Positions 1-8,311 of a stretch of DNA of 64,000 bases are shown in pieces. A program made the translations under genes and the position numbers. The notes beneath the pieces are model-generated. The model ran no database searches. It was not told where the DNA came from and saw only the letters and a list, made by a program, of their open reading frames with translations. Within the stretch, counting starts at the first letter, position 1, and each line of letters opens with the position of its first letter. Origin of the DNA: Streptomyces sp. DG2A-72 (GTDB lineage: Bacteria > Actinomycetota > Actinomycetes > Streptomycetales > Streptomycetaceae); assembly GCF_030499575.1 (NCBI RefSeq), contig NZ_JASTLC010000001.1, positions 2,814,001 to 2,878,000 of the forward strand. The letters run 5' to 3'.

Positions 1-265
1 TGCCGGTCGTCATCGGAACCCGTTCGGACGACGGCAGCTCCACGCCCGCGTCGGCCTCCGCGTCGTAGCCCTCGTACCGTACGGCCCACCCCACCGCCTC
101 CTCGACGGCGATGACCGGCCCGCGCCCGACGACCACGACGGCGCCCGCCGCCCAGGGGCGTTCGCCGGTGGTGAGGTCGCTCACCTCGCGGACGAGGCGG
201 CGGAGCTCCCCGGGGTCGAGTCCGGCCCGTTCCGCTGTGCCGCTGCGCAGTCTCGGCGCGCTCAG
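1..265 (-). CDS. Serine hydrolase, beta-lactamase family (partial, C-terminal part outside window)
   Basis: Only the first ~88 residues lie in the window. The translation (SAPRLRSGTAERAGLDP, then GAVVVVGRGPVIAVEEAVG and SERVPMTT) matches the N-terminus of the class C beta-lactamase-like serine hydrolases common in Streptomyces, which hydrolyse peptide or ester bonds with a Ser-x-x-Lys motif that would lie just past the edge. The best start is a CTG at 263-265 that overlaps the TGA stop of the upstream transporter as CTGA, implying translational coupling. The first in-frame GTG lies inside the conserved N-terminus. The family call is from recognition of the N-terminus only. Confidence 0.6.
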   Translation of the reverse strand, partial: MSAPRLRSGTAERAGLDPGELRRLVREVSDLTTGERPWAAGAVVVVGRGPVIAVEEAVGWAVRYEGYDAEADAGVELPSSERVPMTTG

Positions 266-1584
266 CTCCCTGCTCCCTCCGAATCCGTACGCCTGTTCCA
301 AGGACGGCACATTCCCACGAAGCAGGCCAGTGCCACCAGTGCCGCCGCCAGTTGGACGACGGCCATCGGGACGGCGGTGTCCTCTCCGGCGATACCGACC
401 AGCGGGGAGGCGATCGCGCCGATGAGGAAGGAGGACGTGCCGAGCAGGGCGGAGGCGGAGCCGGCGGCGCGCCGGGTGCGCATGAGGGCGAGGGCCTGGG
501 TGTTGGGCAGGGTGATGCCCATCGCGGACATCAGCACGAACAGCGCGGTGGCCACCGGCACCAGCCCCACCTCGCCGAACACGTCCAGGGACATCAGCAG
601 CAGCGCGGTAGCGGCGGCGATGACGATCACCAGCCCGACGGCCAGCACCTTGTCGAGGTCGAACCGCCCGACCAGCGCCTTCCCGTTGATCTGACCGACG
701 GCGATCAGCCCGACCGAGTTGATCCCGAACAGCACGCTGAACGTCTGCGGCGAGGCCCCGTAGATCTCCTGGATCACGAACGGCGAGGCGGATATGTAGG
801 CGAAGAGGGAGGCGAAGGCGAAGCCGCCCGCGATCATGTAGCCGGAGAAGGCGCGGTTGGCGAGCAGCCGCCGCATCGAGCGCAGGGTCTCACCCACCCC
901 GCCGTCGTGCCGTTCGTCGGGCGGCAGCGTCTCCGGCAGCTTCGCCCAGACGACGGCGGCCAGCGCCACCCCCACGACCGTGAGCACGACGAACACGCCC
1001 CGCCAGTCGGTCACCTGCAGGATCTGCCCGCCGATCAGCGGCGCCACGATCGGTGCGACCCCGGAGATCAGCATGAGGGTGGAGAGGAAGCGGGCCATGT
1101 CCATGCCGTCGTACAGATCCCGTACGACCGCCCGCGCGATCACGATCCCGGCCGCGCCCGCGAGCCCCTGCGCCAGCCGGAAGGCGACCAGCGCCTCGAC
1201 GGTGGGTGCCAGCGCGCACAGGGCGGTGGCGACGATGTAGACCGCGAGACCGATGAGCAGCGGACGCCGCCGCCCCCACTTGTCGCTCATCGGGCCGACG
1301 ACCAGCTGCCCGAGCGCCATGCCGGCCAGACAGGCGGTGAGCGTGAGCTGCACGGTCGCGGCGGGCGCGTGCAGGGACTCGGTGACCTGCGGCAGCGCCG
1401 GGAGGTACATGTCCATGGTCAGCGGCGGCACGGCGGTCATTCCGCCGAGGATGAGGGTGACGAGCATGCCGGTGCGGCGCACAGCGCCGGCGGCCGGTGC
1501 CGGCTTCGGTGCCGGTACGGCCGCCTGCGTCTCGTTCTGCGTCTCGTTCAATATGGAGGCCCTGGATGCCCCACGTTCGGGCAT
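262..1584 (-). CDS. Bcr/CflA-type MFS multidrug efflux transporter
   Basis: A 440-residue inner-membrane proton-coupled drug exporter. About 12 hydrophobic segments follow a short Ala/Pro-rich cytoplasmic tail. The family signatures are visible: TMDMYLPALPQV at the first helix, the loop 2-3 motif GPMSDKWGRRRPLL and ARAVVRDLYDG in helix 5, all typical of DHA1 Bcr/CflA proteins. The ATG at 1582-1584 was chosen because GAGGGAGG stands a few bases upstream; longer in-frame extensions read antisense through the neighbouring oxidoreductase gene. The substrate cannot be read from sequence. It is coupled by a CTGA overlap to the serine hydrolase downstream. Confidence 0.9.
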   Translation of the reverse strand: MPERGASRASILNETQNETQAAVPAPKPAPAAGAVRRTGMLVTLILGGMTAVPPLTMDMYLPALPQVTESLHAPAATVQLTLTACLAGMALGQLVVGPMSDKWGRRRPLLIGLAVYIVATALCALAPTVEALVAFRLAQGLAGAAGIVIARAVVRDLYDGMDMARFLSTLMLISGVAPIVAPLIGGQILQVTDWRGVFVVLTVVGVALAAVVWAKLPETLPPDERHDGGVGETLRSMRRLLANRAFSGYMIAGGFAFASLFAYISASPFVIQEIYGASPQTFSVLFGINSVGLIAVGQINGKALVGRFDLDKVLAVGLVIVIAAATALLLMSLDVFGEVGLVPVATALFVLMSAMGITLPNTQALALMRTRRAAGSASALLGTSSFLIGAIASPLVGIAGEDTAVPMAVVQLAAALVALACFVGMCRPWNRRTDSEGAGS

Positions 1585-1669
1585 GCGCCCTCCCTCTCTC
1601 CGCGATACGGCCCCTATGCTCTCAGTTCGAACACAGTGGCTGGGGTCACATGAACGAGGGCGGGACGGG

Positions 1670-2701
1670 ATGACGGCGGAGAACGTGCGGTGGGGGATCC
1701 TGGCGACGGGCGGCATCGCGGCCGCGTTCACGGCGGATCTGGTGGATCTGCCCGACGCGGACGTGGTGGCGGTGGCCTCGCGCTCCGCGGACTCGGCGAA
1801 GGCGTTCGCGGAACGGTTCGGGATTCCCCGGGCGTACGGCGACTGGGGCTCCCTCGCGACCGACGAGGACATCGATGTCGTGTACGTCGCCACCCCGCAC
1901 GCGGCACACCGGGCAGCCGCCGGTCTGTGCCTGGAGGCCGGGCGCAACGTGCTGTGCGAGAAGGCGTTCACGCTGAACGTGCGCGAGGCCGAGGAACTGG
2001 TCGCGCTGGCGAAGGAGCGCGGGAGCTTCCTGATGGAGGCCATGTGGATGTACTGCAATCCCGTGATCCGGCGGCTGAAGGCCCTCGTCGACGACGGCGG
2101 GATCGGCGAAGTACGCACCGTGCAGGCCGACTTCGGGCTGGCGGGCCCCTTCCCGCCCTCGCATCGTCTCCGCGATCCCGCACAGGGCGGCGGCGCGCTG
2201 CTCGACCTCGGGGTGTACCCGGTGTCGTTCGCGCAGCTGCTGCTCGGGGAGCCGTCGGACATCGCGGCGCGAGCAGTGCTCTCGGACGAGGGCGTCGATC
2301 TCCAGACGGGAGCACTGCTCTCCTGGGAGAGCGGCGCTCTCGCTTCGGTGCACTGCTCTGTCGTGGGCGGTACGTCCGTCTCCGCGTCGGTCACCGGCTC
2401 GCAGGGCCGCATCGACATCCCGTACGGCTTCTTCCACGCCGACCGCTTCGTCCTGCACCGCGACGGCCGCGAGCCGGAGGTGTTCGCCCACGACACGGCC
2501 GCCGACCCGCACAACAGCCTCAAGTACGAGGCCCGTGAGGTGATGCGGGCCCTGCGGGCCGGCGAGACCGAGTCCTCGCTCGTCCCGCTCGACGGCACCC
2601 TCGCCGTGATGCGGACGCTCGACGCGATACGGGACCGCATCGGCGTCCGCTACCCCGGCGAGGCCGACCGGGAAGCCGTACCGGCCGTCACACCGGCTTG
2701 A
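1670..2701 (+). CDS. Gfo/Idh/MocA family oxidoreductase
   Basis: A 343-residue NAD(P)-dependent dehydrogenase of the glucose-fructose oxidoreductase/inositol dehydrogenase family. The N-terminal Rossmann fold shows WGILATGGIAAAFTADL, then VVYVATPHAAH and the family cofactor/catalytic motif CEKAFTLN around residue 100. The C-terminal substrate domain carries GGGALLDLGVYPV. Enzymes of this type oxidise or reduce sugars and cyclitols, or act on dihydrodiols; the substrate here is not predictable. The ATG at 1670 follows GGGACGG. An earlier ATG at 1650 is out of frame and stops at once. It is divergent from the transporter gene. Confidence 0.9.
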   Translation: MTAENVRWGILATGGIAAAFTADLVDLPDADVVAVASRSADSAKAFAERFGIPRAYGDWGSLATDEDIDVVYVATPHAAHRAAAGLCLEAGRNVLCEKAFTLNVREAEELVALAKERGSFLMEAMWMYCNPVIRRLKALVDDGGIGEVRTVQADFGLAGPFPPSHRLRDPAQGGGALLDLGVYPVSFAQLLLGEPSDIAARAVLSDEGVDLQTGALLSWESGALASVHCSVVGGTSVSASVTGSQGRIDIPYGFFHADRFVLHRDGREPEVFAHDTAADPHNSLKYEAREVMRALRAGETESSLVPLDGTLAVMRTLDAIRDRIGVRYPGEADREAVPAVTPA

Positions 2702-2750
2702 GCCCCGGCGAGGGCAACGCCCCGGCGCTCACACCGGCTTGAGCCCCGGC
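2688..2750. repeat. 22-bp direct repeat covering both convergent gene ends
   Basis: TCACACCGGCTTGAGCCCCG plus GC occurs at 2688-2709 and again at 2729-2750, a 41-bp period. The first copy holds the TGA stop of the Gfo/Idh gene. The second holds the stop of the phosphatase gene read from the other strand, whose C-terminal PGLKPV is therefore duplicated on paper. Confidence 0.85.
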
Positions 2751-4369
2751 ACCCCCGCCTCCGTCACGAAGGACGCGGCCGTCGTCAGCGGCGCGCCCGG
2801 CGTCGTCGCGTAGGCAAGGGTCTTGAAGTCGGCCCGCGCCGACTCCCGGCCCAGCGCGACCGTCGCATAGCCGCGCCGCCCGTTGTAGAACTTCATATGC
2901 GGGTTGGCGGCCATGTAAGTGGCCCAATTGGCAGGCTTCTCGGAGCCGTTGCCGCCGCTGGCGATCGAGGTGGCGACGATCTCCGTGCCGACGGTCGGGG
3001 AGTCGGGGTCGGCGAAGTCCCGCTTGATGTCGAAGCCGTAGCCCACGTGGACGTCGCCGGTGAGGACCATCAGGTTCTCGATGCCGGCCGCGTCGGCACC
3101 GGCGAGGACGCGCTCGCGGGAGGCCGGGTAGCCGTCCCAGGAGTCCATGGAGACCGGGGAGGGCGGCGTGGTGGTGTTGTGCCGGCGGGAGAAGGTGACC
3201 TGCTGCGGGACCACGTTCCACAGCGCGCGCGAGCGGTGCCAGCCGTCGATCAGCCACTGCTCCTGCGCGTCGCCGGTCAGCGTGCGCGCCGGGTCCTCGG
3301 ACTCCGGCCCGGGCAGCTGCCAGCCGTCGCCGTACGCCTGGTTGGAGCGGTACTGCCGGGTATCCAGCACGTCGAACTGGGCGAGCCGGCCCCAGTGCAG
3401 ACGCCGGTAGAGCTGGAGGTCGGGGCCGTCGGGCAGCTGGGGGCGGCGCAGCGGCATGTTCTCCCAGTAGGCGCGATAGGCGGCGGCCCTGCGGATCAGG
3501 AACTCCTCCGGCGGGACGCTGTTCTCCGGGATGTCGTCGGCGTAGTTGTTCTCGGTCTCGTGGTCGTCCCAGGTGACGATGAACGGGTGGGCCGCGTGCG
3601 CGGTGGCGAGGTCGGCGTCCGACTTGTAGAGCGCATACCGGAGCCGGTAGTCCTCCAGCGTCACCGTCTCGCGGTTGAGCAGGTCGGGCAGGGTGCCGGC
3701 CGGGTAGGCGCGGGCGCCGCCGACGGAGCTGACCGGGTACTCGTAGAGGTAGTCGCCGAGATGGAAGACGAGGTCCACGTCGTCCTCGGCGAGGTGCCGG
3801 TAGGCGGTGAAGTAGGCCTGGTCGTAACGCTGGCAGGAAACCACGCCGAAGGTCAGCGCGGAGACCTTGCTGCCGTGTCCGGGAGCGGTGCGAGTGCGGC
3901 CGGTAGGACTGATCCAACGGCCCACCCGGAAGCGGTAGTAGTAGACACGGCCCTCGTCCAGGCCGTCGACCGCGACATGCACGGTGTGGTGGAACTCGGG
4001 GTGCGCGGTCGCCGCACCCCGTCTGGCGATCCGGCGGAAGTTCTCGTCACGCGCCACCTCCCACTGGACGGTGACACGCGCGGCGGGCAGACCGCTGTCC
4101 GGTTGGAACGGGGCGGGCGCCAGCCGGGTCCACAGAAGTACGGACCCGGGCTGCGGGTCGCCGGAGGCCACGCCGAGCGTGAACGGGTCGTCGGCGATCT
4201 GCGCCGCGTCGAGCTCGGCGGCACTCGCGGTGCCCGCGCCGGGCAGATTCACCGCGAAGGCGAGCGCGGCGGCCGCGCCGGTGACGGTCAGAAAGCGGCG
4301 ACGGCCCAAGTGGCGGGCGACCGCACGGAGTTCGGGGGTGTGCTGGGACTGACGAGCTGCGGATGTCAT
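2729..4369 (-). CDS. phoD: PhoD-family alkaline phosphatase, Tat-exported
   Basis: A 546-residue extracellular phosphatase that releases phosphate from phosphomono- and diesters using an Fe/Ca centre (family knowledge). The N-terminus is a twin-arginine signal, [18 protein letters not shown], with likely cleavage near TASA-AEL. A PhoD N-terminal domain ([16 protein letters not shown]) precedes the metallophosphatase core with [20 protein letters not shown] and [11 protein letters not shown], the metal ligands of the family. The ATG at 4367-4369 follows GGAGGAC. A longer upstream frame has no signal-like sequence and was rejected. A possible PHO box lies about 80 bp upstream. Streptomyces carries several PhoD paralogues; which one this is cannot be decided here. 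Confidence 0.92.
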   Translation of the reverse strand: MTSAARQSQHTPELRAVARHLGRRRFLTVTGAAAALAFAVNLPGAGTASAAELDAAQIADDPFTLGVASGDPQPGSVLLWTRLAPAPFQPDSGLPAARVTVQWEVARDENFRRIARRGAATAHPEFHHTVHVAVDGLDEGRVYYYRFRVGRWISPTGRTRTAPGHGSKVSALTFGVVSCQRYDQAYFTAYRHLAEDDVDLVFHLGDYLYEYPVSSVGGARAYPAGTLPDLLNRETVTLEDYRLRYALYKSDADLATAHAAHPFIVTWDDHETENNYADDIPENSVPPEEFLIRRAAAYRAYWENMPLRRPQLPDGPDLQLYRRLHWGRLAQFDVLDTRQYRSNQAYGDGWQLPGPESEDPARTLTGDAQEQWLIDGWHRSRALWNVVPQQVTFSRRHNTTTPPSPVSMDSWDGYPASRERVLAGADAAGIENLMVLTGDVHVGYGFDIKRDFADPDSPTVGTEIVATSIASGGNGSEKPANWATYMAANPHMKFYNGRRGYATVALGRESARADFKTLAYATTPGAPLTTAASFVTEAGVPGLKPV

Positions 4370-4448
4370 CCGGGTCCTCCCCTGGCAATGGGATGCAGGA
4401 CGATTGGAGTGACCCAGGACGACCCCCGTTTGGCACGTACACAACACC

Positions 4449-4465
4449 CAGATGGCGGTCAGATG
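4449..4465 (-). promoter_or_regulatory. Possible PHO box upstream of the phosphatase gene
   Basis: On the minus strand TCATCTGAC and CCATCTGGG form two near repeats whose CATCTG cores start exactly 11 bases apart, 80-96 bases before the phoD start. PhoP sites in Streptomyces are 11-base direct repeat units related to GTTCATCTG. The match is partial, so this is a candidate only. Confidence 0.35.
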
Positions 4466-4597
4466 AGTTCCACTGGGCGGAGGCCAACGGCAGCACCCCG
4501 AAGGGGCGCGGGGAACTGCGCGACCAGCCACGACGAGCCCGCAGACAAGCGACGGCCAATCGCGGCACTCACCGCGGAGCGCCTACGCTTCGGCGCC

Positions 4598-5380
4598 ATG
4601 AACCCCATGCAAATGAACAGGCAGACCGGCGACGAGACACGCGTCGCGGTGGTGACCGGCGCAGGCTCCGGCATCGGCCGCGCCGTCGCGGTGGAACTGC
4701 TGCGCGCCGGCTGGTCGGTAGCGCTGGCCGGCCGACACCCCGAGACCCTGGAGGAGACCGCGGCGCTCGCACCCGACGCCGCCGCCATCGCCGTACGGAC
4801 GGATGTGTCACAACCGGAAGACGTCACCGCACTGTTCGCCGCGACCACGGACCGGTTCGGGCGGGTGGACCTGCTGTTCAACAACGCGGGAACGTTCGGC
4901 CCCGGCGGGGTACCCGTGGAGGAGCTGCCGTACGACGCCTGGCGGCACGTCGTGGACACCAACCTCAACGGGGCGTTCCTGTGCGCGCAGGCGGCGTACC
5001 GGCAGATGAAGGAGCAGGACCCGCAGGGCGGCCGGATCATCAACAACGGGTCGATCTCCGCCCATACGCCCCGCCCGCGCTCCGTCGCCTACACGGCGAC
5101 CAAGCACGCGCTGACCGGCCTGACGAAGTCACTGTCGCTGGACGGGCGGCCGTACAACATCGCGGTCGGACAGATCGACATCGGCAACGCGGCGACGGAC
5201 ATGACGGCCCGGATGCAGACGGGGGCGTTGCAGGCGAACGGCGAGGTCGCACCGGAGCCGGTGATGGATGTGGCCGATGTGGCGCGCACGGTGCGGCACA
5301 TGGCGGAGCTCCCGCTGGAGGCGAATGTGCAGTTCGCGACGGTGCTGGCGACGGCGATGCCGTACGTCGGACGCGGCTGA
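4598..5380 (+). CDS. Short-chain dehydrogenase/reductase (SDR)
   Basis: A 260-residue classical SDR. The Rossmann nucleotide motif [13 protein letters not shown] lies near residue 18, NNAG near residue 90, and the catalytic Ser-Tyr-Lys as NNGSISAHT and [11 protein letters not shown]. The reaction is NAD(P)H-linked oxidation or reduction of a hydroxyl/carbonyl; the substrate is unknown. The gene is divergent from phoD and convergent with an aldo/keto reductase. Two more in-frame ATG codons follow the first within six codons, so the exact start is uncertain by a few residues. Confidence 0.9.
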   Translation: MNPMQMNRQTGDETRVAVVTGAGSGIGRAVAVELLRAGWSVALAGRHPETLEETAALAPDAAAIAVRTDVSQPEDVTALFAATTDRFGRVDLLFNNAGTFGPGGVPVEELPYDAWRHVVDTNLNGAFLCAQAAYRQMKEQDPQGGRIINNGSISAHTPRPRSVAYTATKHALTGLTKSLSLDGRPYNIAVGQIDIGNAATDMTARMQTGALQANGEVAPEPVMDVADVARTVRHMAELPLEANVQFATVLATAMPYVGRG

Positions 5381-5546
5381 GCACACCACTCGAGCACACC
5401 CCTGACACGCAAGATTCACAACTTGCACAACCGGAATGTGACCGTCCGCTGCATTGGGGCCGGTGGGAGGCTTATGCTCAACACCTCTCCACAAGAGCTT
5501 CACAGTTGGAGTGCTCAGCTCCCGTCAGCCACAGCGAGGGGGAGAC

Positions 5547-5623
5547 GGCAGCTGTTCCACGGCACCGGGTGGGGGGCCTCGCGCGGGACCGCGAGGTACG
5601 CACCGGACCGTGGAACAGCTGCC
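5547..5623. repeat. Large nested hairpin between convergent genes
   Basis: A perfect 16-bp inverted repeat (GGCAGCTGTTCCACGG at 5547-5562 and its complement at 5608-5623) encloses CCGG pairing and a second 7-bp stem (CCTCGCG at 5577-5583, CGCGAGG at 5590-5596, 6-base loop). It lies between the SDR (+) and aldo/keto reductase (-) stops. A bidirectional terminator is the simplest reading, although no T-run is present. Upstream, 5400-5545 is less GC-rich and includes GGGAGG before an ATG at 5475, but that frame just runs on antisense to the reductase. Confidence 0.6.
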
Positions 5624-5638
5624 ACAAGGCCGGTCCGC

Positions 5639-6634
5639 TCACCGCCCCAGGATGCCGTCGATCTCGGCCAACTGGGCGGCGGCGAGCGGCCCATGGGCGA
5701 GCGCGCCGGCGTTCTGCTCGGCCTGGGCAACCGTACGGAACCCCGGGATCGGCACGGTGCGCGGGCTGCGCGCCCAGATCCAGGCGAGGGCGCCCTGGGC
5801 GAGCGTACGGCCGCCGCTGGTGAGGATGTCCTTGAGCGCGTCGACCCGCTGCACCCACTCCGGGTCCGCGCCCGCACCCTGCGAGAAACCGGGCAGCCAG
5901 GCGGGCGGAGTGCTGCGGATGTCCCCGGCCTCGAGCGCCTGCCCGGCGGCCCGCTTCCCGGTCAGCAACCCCATCGCCAGCGGGCTGCGGTTGATGCTGG
6001 CGAGCCCCAACTCCTCGCACAGGGCGAGCATTTCGGGGGCGTCCTGGAGGATGTTGAGCCGATGCTGTACGGCGGCACAGTGAGCGCCCTCAGCGAAGAC
6101 TGCGGCGCGGGCGGGGTCGTCGGTGCTCCAGGCGTACGACCGTATGAGCCCCTCGCTCACGAACTCCTCGCATGTCTCGCGGAGTTCGGCGGCCTTGTCG
6201 GGGTCGGCGTCGGAGAGGTGCAGTTGGTAGAGGTCGACGTAGTCGGTGTCGAGGCGGCGCAGGGAGGCGGTCAGGGCGCGGCGGGCGTAGGCCGGGGAGT
6301 CGTCGCTGCCGGTGAGGGTGCGGGTCTCCTCGTCGAAGATGTTGCCCCACTTGGTGGCGAGGACCACGTCGGCGCGGCGCTTGCCGAGCGCCCGGCCGAG
6401 GACGCGCTCGCTGTGTCCGGCGCCGTAGGTGTCAGCGGTGTCGAAGAAGGTGACGCCGAGGTCGAGGGCGCGCCGGACGGCCCGTACGGACTCCTCGTCG
6501 TCGACCGTGCCCCAGCCGAGCGGCTGCCCGTCCGGGTCCTGCCACTCACCGCCGATGGCCCAGCAGCCGAAGCCGAGGGCGCTGACTTCGATGCCGGTGC
6601 GGCCGAGGGTCCTGGTGTGCGAGATCGTCTCCAT
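5639..6634 (-). CDS. Aldo/keto reductase
   Basis: A 331-residue NADPH-dependent oxidoreductase with a TIM-barrel fold. Seen: LGRTGIEVSALGFGCWAIGG at the N-terminus, the catalytic tetrad Asp-Tyr-Lys-His as FFDTADTYGAGHSE, LATKWG and YQLHLSD, and a C-terminal cofactor region ARSPRTVPIPGFRTVAQ. Such enzymes reduce aldehydes, ketones or sugars; the substrate is not predictable. It stands alone, with a SnoaL-like gene upstream on the same strand after a 77-bp gap. Confidence 0.92.
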   Translation of the reverse strand: METISHTRTLGRTGIEVSALGFGCWAIGGEWQDPDGQPLGWGTVDDEESVRAVRRALDLGVTFFDTADTYGAGHSERVLGRALGKRRADVVLATKWGNIFDEETRTLTGSDDSPAYARRALTASLRRLDTDYVDLYQLHLSDADPDKAAELRETCEEFVSEGLIRSYAWSTDDPARAAVFAEGAHCAAVQHRLNILQDAPEMLALCEELGLASINRSPLAMGLLTGKRAAGQALEAGDIRSTPPAWLPGFSQGAGADPEWVQRVDALKDILTSGGRTLAQGALAWIWARSPRTVPIPGFRTVAQAEQNAGALAHGPLAAAQLAEIDGILGR

Positions 6635-6711
6635 GACCCGGGACGCTATGGGTTGGAGTGCACTCTAGGGCAAGGGTTTTCTGAGCGGAATTTCGTTGCA
6701 CTAGGGTCCGT

Positions 6712-7038
6712 TCACGCCTGGCCGGTCTCGAAGCGCCGGATCTTGCCGCTGTCGTCGACGTCGAAGCGCCACTGGGTGCGCATCTCGCCCCAGGTGTCGT
6801 TGCTGTAGCGGGCGACGAGGGCACGGCCGCCGTCGGACTCGCGGTCGACCTCCATGTGGCCGTGGGAGTCGAAGATCTCCCGGTTGATCCACTCGTCGAG
6901 GTCACGGTCGGAGCCGTCGTCCGCCATCGTCGCGTCCGGGGTGAGGAGCGCGAGGAAGGCATCGCGGTCGTGCGCGTTGACGGCGGTGACGAAGTCCCGG
7001 ACGGCCGGGTCGCTGAGGTTCTTGGGCTGAATCGTCAT
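6712..7038 (-). CDS. SnoaL-like/NTF2-fold protein
   Basis: A 108-residue protein with the opening typical of the NTF2/SnoaL cone fold (VRDFVTAVNAHDRDAFLALL, then TPDATMADDG and a WRFDVDDSGKIRRFETGQA tail). Members are small enzymes or ligand binders such as polyketide cyclases and ketosteroid isomerase relatives; many are of unknown role. No catalytic residue can be assigned. It is upstream of the aldo/keto reductase on the same strand, possibly co-transcribed. Confidence 0.75.
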   Translation of the reverse strand: MTIQPKNLSDPAVRDFVTAVNAHDRDAFLALLTPDATMADDGSDRDLDEWINREIFDSHGHMEVDRESDGGRALVARYSNDTWGEMRTQWRFDVDDSGKIRRFETGQA

Positions 7039-7199
7039 GACTGCCAGACAAACACCGCTCCCGGGACCGCGCCACCCGAACGGCGGCCCGGGGAGGCTGG
7101 GTGGGTGTCATCGGTGGGACGGTGGAAACCCGTGAGGGGATGCGGGGGGACTGGAAAGCCACGGGGGAACTGTTTCTGCCGTCTGCTCCGGGAGTCACC

Positions 7200-7766
7200 G
7201 TGACCTGTTACGACCGACGAGATCTGGGCCTGCTGCTGCTCCGACTGGGTACCGGCGGAGTGCTGGCCGCGCATGGCGCGCAGAAGCTGTTCGGCTGGTT
7301 CGGCGGACACGGGATCGAGGGGACCGGCCAGTTCATGGAGTCCGTCGGCTACCGGCCCGGCAAGGCCAGCGCCACGGCGGCGGGGCTGGCCGAGTGGGGC
7401 GGCGGCACGCTGCTGGCGCTGGGCCTGGCCACCCCGGCGGCGGGTGCGGCGGCGGCCGGCGGGATGGCGGGCGCGGCCACGGTGCACATGCCGAACGGCT
7501 TCTTCAACCAGGAGGGCGGCTACGAGTACGCCGCGACCCTGGGCCTGGCCGCGACCGGCATCGCGGTGGCGGGCCCCGGACGCCTCTCCCTCGACCACGC
7601 GCTCGGGCATGTCTTCGACCGCGGCTGGATGGTCCCGGCGGCACTCGGGGCGACGGCGGCGATGACGGCACTGGTCATCGGGGCGCGGAACAAGAGGCTG
7701 GACGAGGCGAAGAAGGAGGAGCAGGCGGAACAGTTCGGGGAGCAGGATGCCCTGTTCGGGGAGTAG
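7200..7766 (+). CDS. DoxX family membrane protein
   Basis: A 188-residue protein with four predicted membrane helices. DoxX hallmarks are visible: LGLLLLRLGTGGVLAAHGAQKLFGWFGGHG, split by the first loop, then GLAEWGGGTLLALGLATP and a third helix ending HMPNGFFNQEGGYEY. The family contains subunits of thiosulfate:quinone oxidoreductase, but most actinobacterial members have no proven function. The GTG at 7200 was chosen because GGGAG stands six bases upstream and it starts just before the first helix. The C-terminal tail is Lys/Glu-rich (EAKKEEQAEQFGEQDALFGE) and ends inside a 20-bp tandem repeat. Confidence 0.82.
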   Translation: MTCYDRRDLGLLLLRLGTGGVLAAHGAQKLFGWFGGHGIEGTGQFMESVGYRPGKASATAAGLAEWGGGTLLALGLATPAAGAAAAGGMAGAATVHMPNGFFNQEGGYEYAATLGLAATGIAVAGPGRLSLDHALGHVFDRGWMVPAALGATAAMTALVIGARNKRLDEAKKEEQAEQFGEQDALFGE

Positions 7767-7812
7767 GGGGTCCGTTCGAGGAGTAGGAGCTCTGTTCGGG
7801 GAGTAGGAGGGT
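7733..7812 (+). repeat. 20-21 bp tandem repeat, four copies, around the doxX stop codon
   Basis: Four degenerate copies of GTTCGGGGAGTAGGAG plus 4-5 bases follow each other. Copies 1-2 encode the last residues of the DoxX protein and contain its TAG stop; copies 3-4 lie in the 3' untranslated region and repeat the stop triplet. Confidence 0.8.
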
Positions 7813-7857
7813 TTCTGCTCGCGGAACAGCCATGGCATGCCATGCCAAGCTGCCCGC

Positions 7858-8205
7858 ATGACTGATCAGTGCGCCTCCCCCGAGACCTCCGCCGACTTCT
7901 GGACCGACATCGACGCCCTGTGGACCTGGCTGGACGAGAACCAGGCGCACGGCGACCAGGAGGGCCTGCTGCTGCGCATGCTCAAGCTGTCGGAGGAGGT
8001 CGGCGAGGTCGCCCAGGCCGTGATCGGCGCGACCAGCCAGAACCCGCGCAAGGGGACGACTCACACCGGGGAGGACGTCCAGTCGGAACTCTGCGACGTG
8101 GTGATCACGGCGCTGGTGGCGCTGCGCACGCTGACTCCGGACACGCGTGAGGTGTTCACGCGGCATCTGGCGAGGGTGAAGGAGCGTTCGCTGGGCGGGT
8201 CCTGA
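7858..8205 (+). CDS. MazG-like nucleotide pyrophosphohydrolase family protein
   Basis: A 115-residue all-alpha protein. The MazG-type metal motif is visible as LLLRMLKLSEEVGEVAQAVIG and ELCDVVITALVALRTL, giving the E-x-x-E...E-x-x-D pattern of dUTPase/MazG NTP pyrophosphatases. A house-cleaning role on non-canonical or signalling nucleotides is inferred from the family. The ATG at 7858 was preferred to an upstream in-frame ATG (7837) that lacks family sequence. A hairpin follows the gene. Confidence 0.8.
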   Translation: MTDQCASPETSADFWTDIDALWTWLDENQAHGDQEGLLLRMLKLSEEVGEVAQAVIGATSQNPRKGTTHTGEDVQSELCDVVITALVALRTLTPDTREVFTRHLARVKERSLGGS

Positions 8206-8245
8206 GCGCTCGCGGGGCGCGTCCTGAGCGACCACTCGACTGAAC

Positions 8246-8279
8246 GGCTGATCGGCGGAGACGCGCCGAACGATCAGCC
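8246..8279 (+). terminator. Hairpin after the MazG-like gene
   Basis: GGCTGATCG at 8246-8254 pairs perfectly with CGATCAGCC at 8271-8279, with partial extra pairing inside. It lies 40 bases past the stop and 33 before the next start. No T-run, as is common for Streptomyces terminators. Confidence 0.5.
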
Positions 8280-8311
8280 AATTCGGGGCGTTTCACCATA
8301 AGAGTGGGCGA

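Noticed and set aside
352..1653. Long plus-strand open frame rich in Gly/His/Arg/Asp
   Set aside because: Antisense shadow of the Bcr/CflA transporter with no family sequence.
2897..4597. Very long plus-strand open frame ending in the SDR gene
   Set aside because: It is antisense to phoD and arises from high GC content; family sequence begins only at the ATG at 4598.
5475..5640. Small gene starting at an ATG after GGGAGG
   Set aside because: The frame runs through the hairpin and on as an antisense reading of the aldo/keto reductase gene, with no protein-like features of its own.
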